Part shown: positions 10,431 through 20,986 of the stretch, piece by piece
How positions within the stretch are numbered: the stretch's first letter is position 1
Layout: each line of letters starts with the position of its first letter
Assembly (NCBI GenBank): GCA_013407085.1
Contig: JACCGJ010008427.1
Location: 1 to 64,000, forward strand
DNA: 64,000 bases
From: Atriophallophorus winterbourni
Taxonomy: Eukaryota; Platyhelminthes; Trematoda; Plagiorchiida; Microphallidae
Direction of reading: 5' to 3'
The notes under the pieces: generated by a model
The model's input: the letters and a program-made list of their open reading frames with translations, nothing else
Databases searched by the model: none
Told to the model about the DNA's origin: nothing
Translations under genes and position numbers: made by a program

Positions 10431-12000
10431 CAATGTCTCTCGACCGAAAAACATTTAACTATGTTACAACACATAATACAACTGTTATTCTGACAGTGGC
10501 GGTATGAACGACCACATTAAGCCTGATTCAGAACCATCAAGAACAGCGATAAAGCATTAACATTGTTTTTGAAATTATAATAATAAACGATACAAAGCTG
10601 CATTAATGATGAGTCACACCTTGCTGAAGGTCCATATCAGGTTATTGGCAACCTTAGAGCTACGACCATTATGAATAACCGTAAGAGGGTTGTTTCAAGA
10701 TACCTGCGAGGAATTAAGGAAAACCTTGGTCAAAGATTATGGTTCATGCTCTACCCTAAATCTTCTCAGACACCAAGGTTCTATGGACTTCCGAAGATAC
10801 ATAAGGTAGGCATCCCCTTAAGGCCCATTGTAGACGGCATTGGATCACCAACAAACGAATTGGCTAAGCACCTTGCTCAGATTTCGAAACCATTGGTTGG
10901 TAACACGAATTCTTTTATTAAGAACTCGTTTGATTTTGTTCGTTGCTTAAGTACCGTAACAATTAGGGAGGATGAGATGATGGTTAGTTTTGACTTAAGC
11001 TCCTTGTTCACGAATGTTGACACTACAAGCGCTTTAGAATTAGTGAGGAAATCACTCAACTCCGATATAACCTTGAAGGATCGTACCAACTTGAGTGTAC
11101 AACAAATCATCAACGGTGTAGCAATTGTCTAAATATGAACCACTTCTTATTTAATGGACAGTTATACAAGCAAAACGATGGTTGTAAATGACGATATCCA
11201 AATAGCTCGAAATTGTATTCTATAGTCTTTTCCAACCCGGTTAGAGTTACGCGCAAGAATTGTCCAAACGTTGCAAAACCAATATACTCGTAATGAACAA
11301 TTTTCTATAAATAGCGGTACTGAACAAATGTACACAAATGCAAAATATTACCTCAACACTGAAAATCCGGGATTAGTTTCAATAACAATTACGAGCGTCC
11401 ATAAGCAGAAAATATGGCGCATGTGAAATCAAGTAAAATACGAGCTAAAAATGGCGGTAAAGATTAAAGCAAAAATAAGAAGGGTGTAAAAAGATAAAGA
11501 CACTTTCTGGTAAAATATTCAAAAACATCCAAAATGAATGTGTACAATTTGTTGGGAGCACAAAATAGGGAGACCAGACAGGCCAAATAATTATCCAACT
11601 TAAATGTGAATAAAACATTTACAATGGTTTAGCAATGGGCTCACCCATTTCTCCAGTGCTAGCGATTATGTACATGGAGCACTTCGAAGAGATAGCTTTG
11701 AGAAACGAAGCGTTAAAAACAAAAATTAGGTGGCGCTATGTCGACGATACATTCGTAATCATAAAGCGAAACAAACTAGAAGCATTTCATAGTTCTCTCA
11801 ATAGTTTGAATCCAAAAATCTAGGTCACAAAAGAAACCGAGTCTACGGAATGGACACTTCCGTTCTTCGACTGTCTCGCGCAAAAAGACAACGGCAAGAT
11901 GAGAACAACGGTATATCGTGAGCCTATCGACACGGATGTCATTTTGAGATTCACATCTGCGCACCCTAAAAGGGTATTTCATCCATAGCAAAATCGCTAT
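10430..12000 (+). pseudogene. PLE reverse transcriptase, interrupted
   Basis: Would copy element RNA. Near 10,430-10,540 a degraded segment (TTVIL, GGMNDH) fits the PLE region before the RT core. The clear RT runs from 10,671 with FYGLPKIHKVGIPLRPIVD, SPTNELAKHLA and FDLSSLFTNVDT. A frameshift follows VQQIINGVAIV, then NMNHFLFNGQLYKQNDG reaches the 443-bp insertion at 11,182. After it come GLAMGSPISPVLA and the catalytic WRYVDDTFV (near 11,740), then FFDCLAQKDNGK and TTVYREPIDTDV. In-frame stops at 11,821 and near 11,985 break the tail. It is not functional. The catalytic YVDD is kept. Confidence 0.85.
11182..11624. mobile_element. 443-bp MITE-like element with 9-bp TIRs and TGG target duplication
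   Basis: Starts TTGTAAATG and ends CATTTACAA (perfect 9-bp terminal inverted repeats). It is flanked by TGG at 11,179-11,181 and 11,625-11,627. Removing the element and one TGG restores the PLE frame exactly, giving Gln-Asn-Asp-Gly-Leu-Ala-Met-Gly, the conserved PLE motif. It has no coding capacity and is AT-rich. A 3-bp duplication is compatible with PIF/Harbinger-like or CACTA-like transposases, but the ends do not clearly match either. The same insertion is at 39,525-39,967. Confidence 0.82.
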
Positions 12001-12113
12001 TCTACTAGGTTGACCGCCTCTGCAGCGATGGTGCAGATAAGAGATGAGCTCATGAAGAAGTCAGTCGCCGACTTGCAAATCATGGTTACCCCAAAAGCTT
12101 AATTAAGCGCCAA

Positions 12114-12687
12114 TTGAACCGAGTTAATCATCCGCAACCGAAGACAGAAAAGGTTTGGCGAGCTACGGTATCTCTACCTTATGTCAAAAGCGCCTTCGAA
12201 GGAATAAGTCGAATCTTGAATAGCGTAGGTATTAGAGTAACATATAAGGCAGGTAGAACTCTCTGCTTCGTATTAATGCATCTTAAAGATAAGACTCCTT
12301 TAGGTAGTGCGATGAACTGCATCTACCAGATCAACTGCAAGGGTTGCGCGGGTGTTTACATTGGGCAGCCGTCTAGAGAACTCTGCACTAGGGTAAACGA
12401 ACACATGAAACTAGTGGGAAAGCGACCCCGCAATCCCAGTGAATATCAATCACTGATTCGGGATTCGGCCCTAGCTTAACACGTGCTAGACACTGGACAC
12501 AGCGTAGATCTCGATAACGTGAAAGTGATAAGACGGAGTGTGAAATCTTATAGGGAAAGACTTCACGTCGAGGCTGTTGAAATAACAAAGGCTGGGGCGA
12601 ATGCGGTGAATAAGGCGGATGGGGCGGATATCTTAACAATCTGGCGTTCGGTTTTGCAGCGGATTAGGATTAGCGAACATTACACCT
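12114..12687 (+). pseudogene. PLE linker and GIY-YIG endonuclease, premature stop
   Basis: Continues the PLE polyprotein. The linker reads ATVSLPYVKSAFEGISRILN and AGRTLCFVLMHLKDKTPLG, followed by the Cys-rich GIY-YIG signature CIYQINCKGC-AGVYIGQPSRELCTRVNEHM (12,318-12,405), with the conserved Cys, Tyr-Ile-Gly, Arg and Glu-His. This domain nicks target DNA in Penelope elements. A TAA at 12,477-12,479 interrupts it, and the frame then continues (HVLDTGHSVDLDNVKVI) to a stop near 12,687. The TAA is shared by copy 2, so it predates the duplication. Confidence 0.83.
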
Positions 12688-12860
12688 AATACGCACATGA
12701 TTACGTAAGCAGTGTGTCGGCATACGCTGACCTGTACAATTAATAAACAATTAGGGATGAACACAGCAATTAGGATCTCCCCTGTCTAGCTTAGTGAACT
12801 CAGGATTGGTCAAGAGAATGCCATTTATACCTGAACACTGTTCGTACCGACACCGTTGGT

Positions 12861-12891
12861 CTGACGAAGCTTCGGTGTTTAGAAGCGAAAC
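12861..12891 (+). ncRNA. Hammerhead-like motif in the PLE 3' region
   Basis: CTGACGA (12,861-12,867) is followed by an unpaired A, then stem GCTTC/GAAGC (12,869-12,873 with 12,882-12,886, 8-nt loop) and GAAAC (12,887-12,891). Upstream, CCGAC (12,847-12,851) can pair with GTTGG (12,855-12,859) directly before the core, and GTA precedes it as a possible cleavage triplet. Stem III is at most 2 bp, and the extra A is non-canonical. PLEs are known to carry hammerhead ribozymes, but activity here is uncertain. Copy 2 at 41,215-41,245 loses one stem I pair. Confidence 0.4.
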
Positions 12892-13020
12892 GTTACCATA
12901 AACTTGCTATAACTGATTCATTGCAAACTTTATTTTCATGATTATGGACTCCCGATCGGTCTCGAATATATCCAAATACTTTGCTGTAGTGAATTGAATT
13001 GTATTGAATTGAATAAAATA

Positions 13021-14680
13021 ACCAATTCAAAATGTAAGTGAGAACAAACAATGCTCACTCGAATTACACATTATGTTCTGATTAATGTTGGTTTGACAAC
13101 GAGAACTTGAATAACAGTATTATTGATTATTATTGGATGAATGATGATGAATGATTGAATATTATTGATCGTTATTTGAACAATCACCACACAAACGTTC
13201 AACTTGTTTCGTGTATTCATTTTCTCCACAACCCATTTCACGCTGTTAGCGAGTATCTTTCAAGGTAATTGAGTGCTAAATCATATTTTATATTTGCACC
13301 TGCGAGTTTCATAGAAAATTTATTACTGTGAATATTTGATTTTTGGACATTTAACACCTTGAATTACTTTGAACAAAAATAGTCTGAAACCGTCATTGAC
13401 CACTACGATATTTGTTATTTAAAGAGAATGCATTCGCAACAGTTCGTTCCAGACAACTAATATAACATGTGCTCACAAATTATTATCTTCCATAAAATGT
13501 ATATATTCGATTAATTAATCAGGTTTTTAACACGTAACTGATTCGGTATTATTATTCTTATTAGAAATTGGCCTCAACCGCATATGAATGAGAGCAATCA
13601 AATGATTTCCAACAAGATTCTAATTTAAAATGTTTACTAATAAATAATAGATTTTATCACCTATACAAAGTAAATAATGCATTAATGTTGATGATCTTAA
13701 CAACGAATTATAGAATGTATGGTGAACTCACAAGATTACTGTATAATCATTATAATCTATAGCTATCTAGTCCTGACGGGAGTTCAAAACAAAAGAGATT
13801 AGATGTTATAAAATATACGGCGAAAATGCGATGACCTATTTATTGTTTTGAGAAGAGTTTATTATTTAATATCTCTTGATGAGATCAGGGCATGCTGACT
13901 GATAGACACGCATTCACTGCACAACCACGTCTCACAATTAAGTCACAAATGGATAACAATTGCAGATTGTCTTAACTTAAACCCCAAATTCAAGAAAATC
14001 TACACTAAAGTGTATTATTTACATGCCTACTTCACCAGGGCAACAAATCTGTGCTTGGTTTTGACAATGTTTGCAAATAAATATGACTAGAGGAATCCAT
14101 GAAACTTTCTAGAGAATCGAACATTCGATTTTGATCGAGGCAACAAGGGTAGTATGATTACAGAGGATTGAAAAAGCATATCCATGTAGCCGACTGCTTT
14201 AGACTTGTAACAAGCAGTCGGGCGAATGTTTTTCGAAACAATATAAATAGACTTTTAATAATGGATTCAAAGTCGGTGAATTTCGCGTTACAATTAGTGG
14301 GCGTACAAGAGAATTGATCGCTTGGCGAAAGTCACACTAGTTTAACACAGAATCACTAGAGCTATGTATTCTGGCTCAAATTAAATAGATTTCAAAAACA
14401 AAGTAAACGCCACTTTAAGAGGAGTTTAAAATATTACAATCACCCCAGTATTTAAAATCGAATAGATGCACAATATGCCGAGCCGGAATGTTATCGCACG
14501 AATTAAGAGAAAACCAAGAATGTAATCCGGGCTTCGTGAAGATGAAATAGATATCTGGGAGATAATAATATATATTGAAAGTAATTATTGCATTGTTTCG
14601 AAAACAATTTAGTTGTGTGAGGTCACTGATATAATACACAGTTGGTTAAACAGCATCATAAACAATCACACCAAATACGC
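13021..14680. other. AT-rich spacer, no gene recognised
   Basis: Between the PLE and the family D LINE fragment. There is no frame with recognisable similarity. Copy 2 differs by small indels, including a ~28-bp insertion near 42,243 with a CATCATG/CATGA motif. Confidence 0.6.
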
Positions 14681-14689
14681 TAAGATTTA

Positions 14690-15563
14690 TGGTGTGTGCT
14701 CTGAGCAATCGGCAATACAGATTGAAATACCTCAAGGCTCAGATTTTGGCCAACAAATATTTCTTTATTTGTGAATGATCTGACAGCCTGCTTGATATCA
14801 CTTTGACTCCTGTTTGCAGAGGATATTAATATCCCAAGATCAAACAACAGAGATACGCGTATCTCGGATTTAGAAAAAAACAACGGAGTGGAAAGAGACA
14901 TTAGACTTGTCACTAAACTTTGGAAAGAGATGCGGTCGAATGTGTGATTCGAAGATGACACAACTAGAAATCGGCGAAGAACCATAAGCATGACTGCGGC
15001 TCAGAAAATAATAGATCACAGTTTTATTATTACAGAAGATTTTGAGTAGCCTACTGGATGTATCGAAGCGGTAAACATGGCTTACAGTGAAATATTCAGA
15101 CTGCACTCAATGTTTTCATTTTAAAAAACTTTTTATCGTTAGTCCCATGTAGAAAATTAGTCGTGTGACGCCACTAATCGTAATGCTTAAAAAACGCAGA
15201 ATTTGTCCAAAGGGTTCATCGCCTCGCGACTATAATTGTTAATGACCATACAGGTAAAACCTGAGGAGCTTGAACATTTCTCATTGAGGAGACAGATGCT
15301 GCATGGCGACCTAATAGAACTCATTGTAATTCTGAAAGCTCTCATGGGAAATAATAATACTGAATAACTGAGGCATGCCTTCCAAACAGCCGCAAGTTGA
15401 AATTCGAAGGGAATGTCTCAAAGCTAGACATAGGTTACAGGTAACTGCGAACTTTTTCACCAACCGTGTGCTTAACCACTGGAATAAGCTCCAAGATGGT
15501 ACCTTAAGAGTTGAGGTATTTGAGGGCATTAGACTCAACATGGTATTCACTTTCCAAAAATAG
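14690..15563 (+). pseudogene. Old CR1-type RT fragment, family D (+)
   Basis: A heavily decayed ORF2. Near 14,725 it reads IPQGSDFGQQ, a degraded form of the RT motif PQGS.LGP. Near 15,265-15,350 it reads LEHFSLRRQMLHGDLIEL, the conserved block after the thumb, and 15,375-15,563 reads RVLNHWNKLQDGTLRVEV. Several frameshifts and stops separate these. The 3' half is part of the right arm of the inverted repeat and pairs with 6,640-7,192. Confidence 0.7.
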
Positions 15564-16917
15564 TTTATAAAAATAATGAAAACAAAATCATGTATTTGTC
15601 GTTAAAATAAGTTCATTTCCATGCATTTCGATCAGACTCAAACACATCTCACGACCGGTTTAGTGATGTTTGCACTCATCACGCAGGTACAGTAGGATCA
15701 GGATCCACATGCGCTTGAAACAGACGAACAATGGTGAACAATTATTTGTATTAAAATGATGTGTTGCTAACACACCCCGAAATTACACTTTACTACCGGT
15801 TTGTATTTTTATTGTTCATTTCATTCATTCGTTGACAGGACTACGTTCTGTCACGTTATGTTGCTAACGTACTGTGAGTTGCATTCACCTTTTCGATGAT
15901 GTAAATGCTTACATATATTTAATTGATTGATTTTCGTTTTTATTTAACTCACTGTTATAACACTAAAAAAATTACCATGTAAATGATCCTAGCTCATATA
16001 GTGATAAATGACATTTTTACATTAATTAATTTACCATCATATCTCTATATTACTACTATCTCCTCCGTTTCGCATTTTGAATATTAACTCGAGTAGATAT
16101 TATAAGATTAAGAACATGAAATTTTCCTAGTAATCCTGAAGATATAGTCAACCCATTGAAATGATTTCGATAAATAGCATACAGGATTCCAGGTTGCTTA
16201 TCCGTAATCTTTATCTTTTAATTTTCGTGATTGCAAATATTCAAACGAATATTTTGTTATACGTCTTCAAAATGTAATTTATTACCTCATAATCATTTGC
16301 TTCGAATTTGGTATTTGATATCTTTCGTTCCGTTTAGGGGTTTATGCATTATGGCTACCTTCATAACTAACATTACCAAAAACAAAACACTACCATAATC
16401 ATCATCAAAAAAATAAATTACAAAATGAACATAAATTACGCAAGTCTCATTCACTATGAAAAAATATTGAATAGCTAGATGAGAGCAGGGTTGAAACGTT
16501 GCGAAATATGTAAAATCTTGATCACAGCAAGAGCTGGATGAAGTCTAATCAACTCAAATATACAAAATGCATTTTATCAAGTTTTGTGAATGTGTAGTAA
16601 ACATCAGAAAGAAAATGTCAGGCGACTTAAACTATAATACATCATGATGATCTATCATCGTCATTATTCCCGGCAGCATACAAAATGTAGAAATTATCCT
16701 AAGCGGAATATAACCGAGAGAACACAATTTAATCTAAATCCGATACATTTCCTCGCGTATAAATCATTGCGATATCAGATTAAGATAATTCAATCGCTGA
16801 AAATATTTGCGCTCCATTTTAAAATTACTGATTAGAAATTTTCTACTTTTTTTCTCATGTTAGTTCGGCTATCAATAAATCTACTCATATCGGAATAAAG
16901 CGTCACAAAATAAATCC
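15018..16917. repeat. Right arm of large inverted repeat, copy 1
   Basis: Contains, inverted, the sequences found at 6,640-7,192, 5,640-5,852, 1-792 and 28,510-28,814. It lacks the LINE A, the 420-bp insertion and the RTE-derived element, so it is the uninterrupted version. Its outer end runs 54 bases into a hexokinase exon (16,864-16,917) and stops mid-exon at ACGAGACGC. It is therefore an inverted segmental duplication, not a transposon terminus. Confidence 0.85.
15608..15802 (-). repeat. Hammerhead-core repeat, decayed copy (minus)
   Basis: Inverted counterpart of 5,657-5,852 in the right arm, with the same two core defects (GTGATGA and TAAA). The LINE and SINE insertions seen near its partner are absent here. 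Confidence 0.6.
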
Positions 16918-19146
16918 CTTACGAGACGCTGTCTGCGACTTTTTGAAGTCGTTGAATTTGACTTTTGAAGATTATGAAAAATTTTGTCAACTAATGGGCG
17001 ATGCAATGACTCGTGGACTTCAAAAATCGGAAAAATCTTCTTTAATGATGTACCCATCGTATGTTACGAAAATCCCTGATGGCACTGGTAAGATTTCTAA
17101 ATTATTCTGATTTCTTTAGAAACTGGTAAATATTTAGCACTCGATCTTGGAGGGACGAACTACCGCGTTCTTCTTGTACAACTACCTGGTAAGAAAGCCC
17201 CGCCGGTTATTGAAGAAAGAGCCTACGCCATTCCACATAAAATTATGTCCGGTGCAGGAAATAATGTAAGTAAGATTATTTTGTATTGTTGGCTAATTTA
17301 TATCTGTCTATCATCAACTCTGTCAAATTTGCATTTTTATATTACAGTGCACTATATACATGTACTATTACTTCGCTCTACTTTTGTATTTCAGTTATTT
17401 GAATACATCGCTAAAACGCTGGCAGATTTTCTGAAGAGTCATGATTTGGCTGATGAAGAATTGTCACTGGGATTCACTTTTTCATTTCCATGCAAACAAA
17501 CTGGCTTGACAAAAGCTGAGTTGGTCCGCTGGACCAAAGGCTTCACGGCTGATGGTGTCGTTGGACAAAACGTCGCAGAATTGCTACAAAATGCTATAGA
17601 TAAAATGGTTCGTTTTTATTTCAGGCTAATTTAAATTCAATCGGATATTTTTATTTATAAGCCCTGTTACATTATTGCTAATAAATAGACAATTTTAATC
17701 TAATATATTCAACGCGATCACAATGTAATCTTTCTCTAATTTTCAGGGTTGTAAAGTGAAATGCGTTGCAGTTGTCAACGATACCGTAGGCACGTTGGCG
17801 TCTTGTGCGTTAGAGGACAAAAAATGTGCAATTGGTTTGATTGTTGGTAGGTTGTTATCTATATTGTCTAATTTTAATATTGCAAATTTGAAACATGAGT
17901 TGAACTCATTTTTTATTCACAATTACTTCAGGTACTTGGACTAATGCTGTGCATATTGAAAGAAGAGAGCGAGTTGAAAATATGGAAGGTGAACACGCCC
18001 CACAGGTCGTAATCAACACTGAATGGGGTGCTTTGGGAGAAGATGGTGAATTTGAAGAATTTCGAACAGAGTACGACTATCAATTGGTTCAACTACTTGG
18101 ACATTCAATTCCTCTGTCAACATGAACGTAGTACTGCATACAAGGTGCTCGGGGTCACTGATTGCAATAAAAAAAAACTAATTACTTAAATTATGACACA
18201 AAAATATGGCTAACCTTTCTGTTTCAGTAAGGTATTTTGTCAATACCTAATCTCTTATTAGGTATTGACAAAATACCTTACTGAAACTGAACGGTTAGCC
18301 ATATTTTTGTGTCATAATTTAAGTAATTAGTTGTTTTTTTATTGCAATCAGTGACCCCGAGCACTTTGTATACAGTACTACGTTCATGTTGACAGAGGAA
18401 TTGAATGTCCAAGTAGTTGAACCAATTGATAGTCGTAATCTGTTCGAAATTCTTCAAATTCACCATCTTCTCCAAAAGCACCCCATTCAGTGTTGATTAC
18501 GACCTGTGGGGCGTGTTCACCTTCCATATTTTCAACTTACTGAAACTGAAACTGAACGGTTAGCCATATTTTTGTGTCATAATTTAAGTAATTAGTTGTT
18601 TTTTTATTGCAATCATTGTTTATTTCCTTCCGCTAATTTCAGTGACCCCGAGCACCTTGTATACAGTACTACGTTCATGTTGACAGAGGAATTGAATGTC
18701 CCAGTAGTTGAACCAATTGATAGTCGAATTGTCTGTTATGCCTGCGAACTAGTTTGCAAAAGAGCCGCTTATCTGGCTGGCGCGGGTAAGTTTTTATAGA
18801 AATTTTGTCCTTTAAAATAAGGGAGAGAGTAATCAAATATTTATACGTTTTCCAGGTATTGCCAGCCTACTTCGTAGAATGAAGCGAACCGAGTTACAGT
18901 TGGAATCGATGGTTCGCTGTATAAATTTCACCCAAAATTCCGCGAACGAATGACCGATATTATTGACAAATTGCGGCCAAAGAATACAGTGGTGAGTATT
19001 TATTCGAGTTTGCATTTCTAATCTTTACAAATATTAATCACAATTCAAACAAACACTATTTATTTCAGTTCCGTCTCCGTTTGTCGGAAGATGGCAGTGG
19101 CAAAGGGGCAGCGGCAATTGCGGCAGCGGCTATGCGTTCGGACTAA
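16864..19146 (+). pseudogene. Hexokinase pseudogene, copy 1
   Basis: Glucose phosphorylation enzyme, here dead. Exons by splice sites: 16,864-17,087; 17,120-17,265; 17,395-17,607; 17,747-17,846; 17,932-~18,077 (truncated); 18,643-18,785; 18,856-18,991; 19,069-19,146 (stop TAA). All introns begin GT and end AG. Motifs seen: LALDLGGTN (phosphate loop), LGFTFSFPC, LVRWTKGF (sugar binding), VVNDTVGTL (catalytic Asp), INTEWGA and SEDGSGKGAA. Defects: about 80 residues between FRTEYD and DPEHLVYSTT are replaced by a palindrome; one base is missing in the 18,856 exon (near TTACAGTTGGAATCGATGG), shifting frame to a stop; the second phosphate motif reads GTWTN where GTGTN is expected (17,937-17,939). 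No first exon with a Met is found. The N-terminal side is the inverted-repeat arm. Closest family as remembered: schistosome hexokinase. Confidence 0.9.
17973..18536. repeat. ~280-bp near-perfect palindrome inside the hexokinase pseudogene
   Basis: Arms 17,973-18,250 and 18,258-18,536 are reverse complements with few mismatches, around a 7-nt centre (TCTCTTA). Order read left to right: sense exon 5 end, antisense exon 6 start (18,074-18,157), antisense intron, centre, sense intron, sense exon 6 start (from 18,352), antisense exon 5 (about 18,435-18,536), after which a second sense intron leads to the full exon 6 at 18,643. The palindrome copy of the intron lacks ~26 bases before the acceptor, flanked by TCA. 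It replaces the central exons of the gene. The same structure is at 46,410-46,973. Confidence 0.92.
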
Positions 19147-20986
19147 TCCTGAAATTCGCTATCTCCATTATAAATATTTTGTGTCTCATTGTCTGTCCAT
19201 TCGAATCTTATTTGTGAATTTTTCGCTATCAAACTTTACTACACGATTTTTTTATTTTTTCTGTTTAGTTATCAGTGTGTAGATAGTGCTCATTATTTCT
19301 TCCTTTGTAATCTTTTCGGCTGCTTTCAAGTCTGATTCAATATGTGAAGCAAATCGTCAAAGGCCCTACACCACGGAGAACGTAATTTCGTAGTTGGCAA
19401 CGAACTAACAACAATCTCCTACTACACACCATACCTCAGTTCTGTTAGCTATTTTTGTTATTCTTGATGTCTAGCTCTTTTGTTAGACTTTTGATTTTGC
19501 TATTATTCTATCATAGCTGTCTTTTGGTTCAATAAATGGTTTTCAAACAACTAACTAATAGTTATTACTTTGATGTCTGCAGGGCGCCGCTTGGGATAAA
19601 TTATGCATTGCAAAATTGGTTAATATGACTAGAGCACCGCGAGATAGGGGCCGTTCGTATGTTCAATTCGGTGATGACGTATCATTTATATTTACCCTTT
19701 TTCTCTTAATTTCTCATTCAGTCTCCGAATATGTGGTCGCAGGTTTGAAATAAGTTAATGTAACTTTTAAATGATTCCAGATCAAATTCAGGCTGCGTAA
19801 ATGAATAACGCCTGTTTAACGATAAATGAGTTCAGATTTTCAAAGAAATAATAATAATAATGGACAGCTCACACACGCACGGCTCTTTTTGAGGGATTTT
19901 TCATCAATTAATTGAACCGAAATACACATTTTGCAGCGATTTCCTGTTTTAGCTGTATAGCTCATCCTTTTGCTGTTATCTAACGTGGGTGTCTTCACCA
20001 GCATCCGAATTCTTACGGAATTCTAAGTGGCAACAATTACAGAAGTATTTTTCTTAATCAAGAATGTGTCAGAATTGTTTCGGAACTTTATACGATTAAT
20101 TTATTCGACTGTAGAAATGGAATAAGGCACCAATGTACTGCAACTAGTAATGAGCTATTACTTGGGTGTTATCTTCATTGATATATTCTTCGTCTACTCT
20201 GTAGCAAATAGTTAATGCGTTCTATCAGAACATTTTGCAATATAGCTGACTTCCTATTCGCATACCATGTAGCTTTCTTGGAAAAATTATATCAAACGCA
20301 ATAGACGTTTGTAAATAGTTTTTTCATCATCCAGTGCATTGGACGGGATGAAATTCCAGACTTTTGTGACTATTGTATCGTATTGTTTCAAGTCAACTCA
20401 TGGAACAAAACCGTCAGAATGTATGTAACATGGAACAATGGTAGGTTAAGCTTCGGTTTTTTAATAAAGCTCTTGAGACAATATTCGTGACTTCAAGCTT
20501 TTTCACTGTGCACAACCCACGAACGGTTACGTGCTATCTCATAATTGGAAATCACAATTCGTTGATTATGCAAAGCACGAAACCTGTATCAGTTGTATCC
20601 TAAATTTTAACGAATGAAAGATAATTTTTTATTAAATTTAGTGTTTGTTTGTCTTCAAACAATCTCAGAAATGCTGTTTCAATTTATTAGAGACAAAAAT
20701 ATTAGTCAGTGGTGCGCTGTTTACTAATGTTATTGTTTCTCACGGAAGCTAACATATATTCCGAGAAGAAATATTTGTTATTTCTAAAATAGCATCCTTC
20801 AAATTTCTATGCTTGTCGGTATGAAGCATGCGAGCACATAATTGATTGTAGATTTGAGTAGTGTTGTTAATTAGATGTGCAGAATTGATTTTCTATTGCC
20901 TGAAGTTTGAAACAGGAACGCGCAATTCTAAACCATTAAAACCACATGAATTTTTGCACTAGGTATTACCGGAATGGGAGACAAAA
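19147..20986. other. Downstream of hexokinase: no confirmed gene; one exon-like stretch
   Basis: AT-rich. At 19,583-19,672 a stretch preceded by a good acceptor (GATGTCTGCAG) and followed by GTGATG reads GAAWDKLCIAKLVNMTRAPR and on to SYVQF. It has an exon-like composition but no family match and no partner exon. The rest to 20,986 shows nothing. Copy 2 (47,584-49,423) is almost identical. Confidence 0.45.

Larger units (their letters stand above)
8138..13020 (+). mobile_element. Penelope-like element (PLE), decayed, copy 1
   Basis: Plus-strand PLE with an N-terminal box, RT and GIY-YIG endonuclease in canonical order. The N-terminal box (8,138-8,334) reads VFNLSDKPISQTEQRLLEKG and, after a frameshift, VIPCVKSALNQLP, typical of the region before PLE reverse transcriptase. 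The element is interrupted twice: by ~2.1 kb of unknown sequence (about 8,335-10,430) and by a 443-bp inverted-repeat element (11,182-11,624). Its 3' region holds a hammerhead-like motif (12,861-12,891) and ends near an AATTG-type simple repeat (~12,992-13,015). Copy 2 has the same organisation with extra lesions. Confidence 0.82.

Noticed and set aside
18278..18481. Minus-strand frame of 67 codons inside hexokinase
   Set aside because: It is created by the palindrome: antisense exon 6 and sense exon 5 read from the wrong side.
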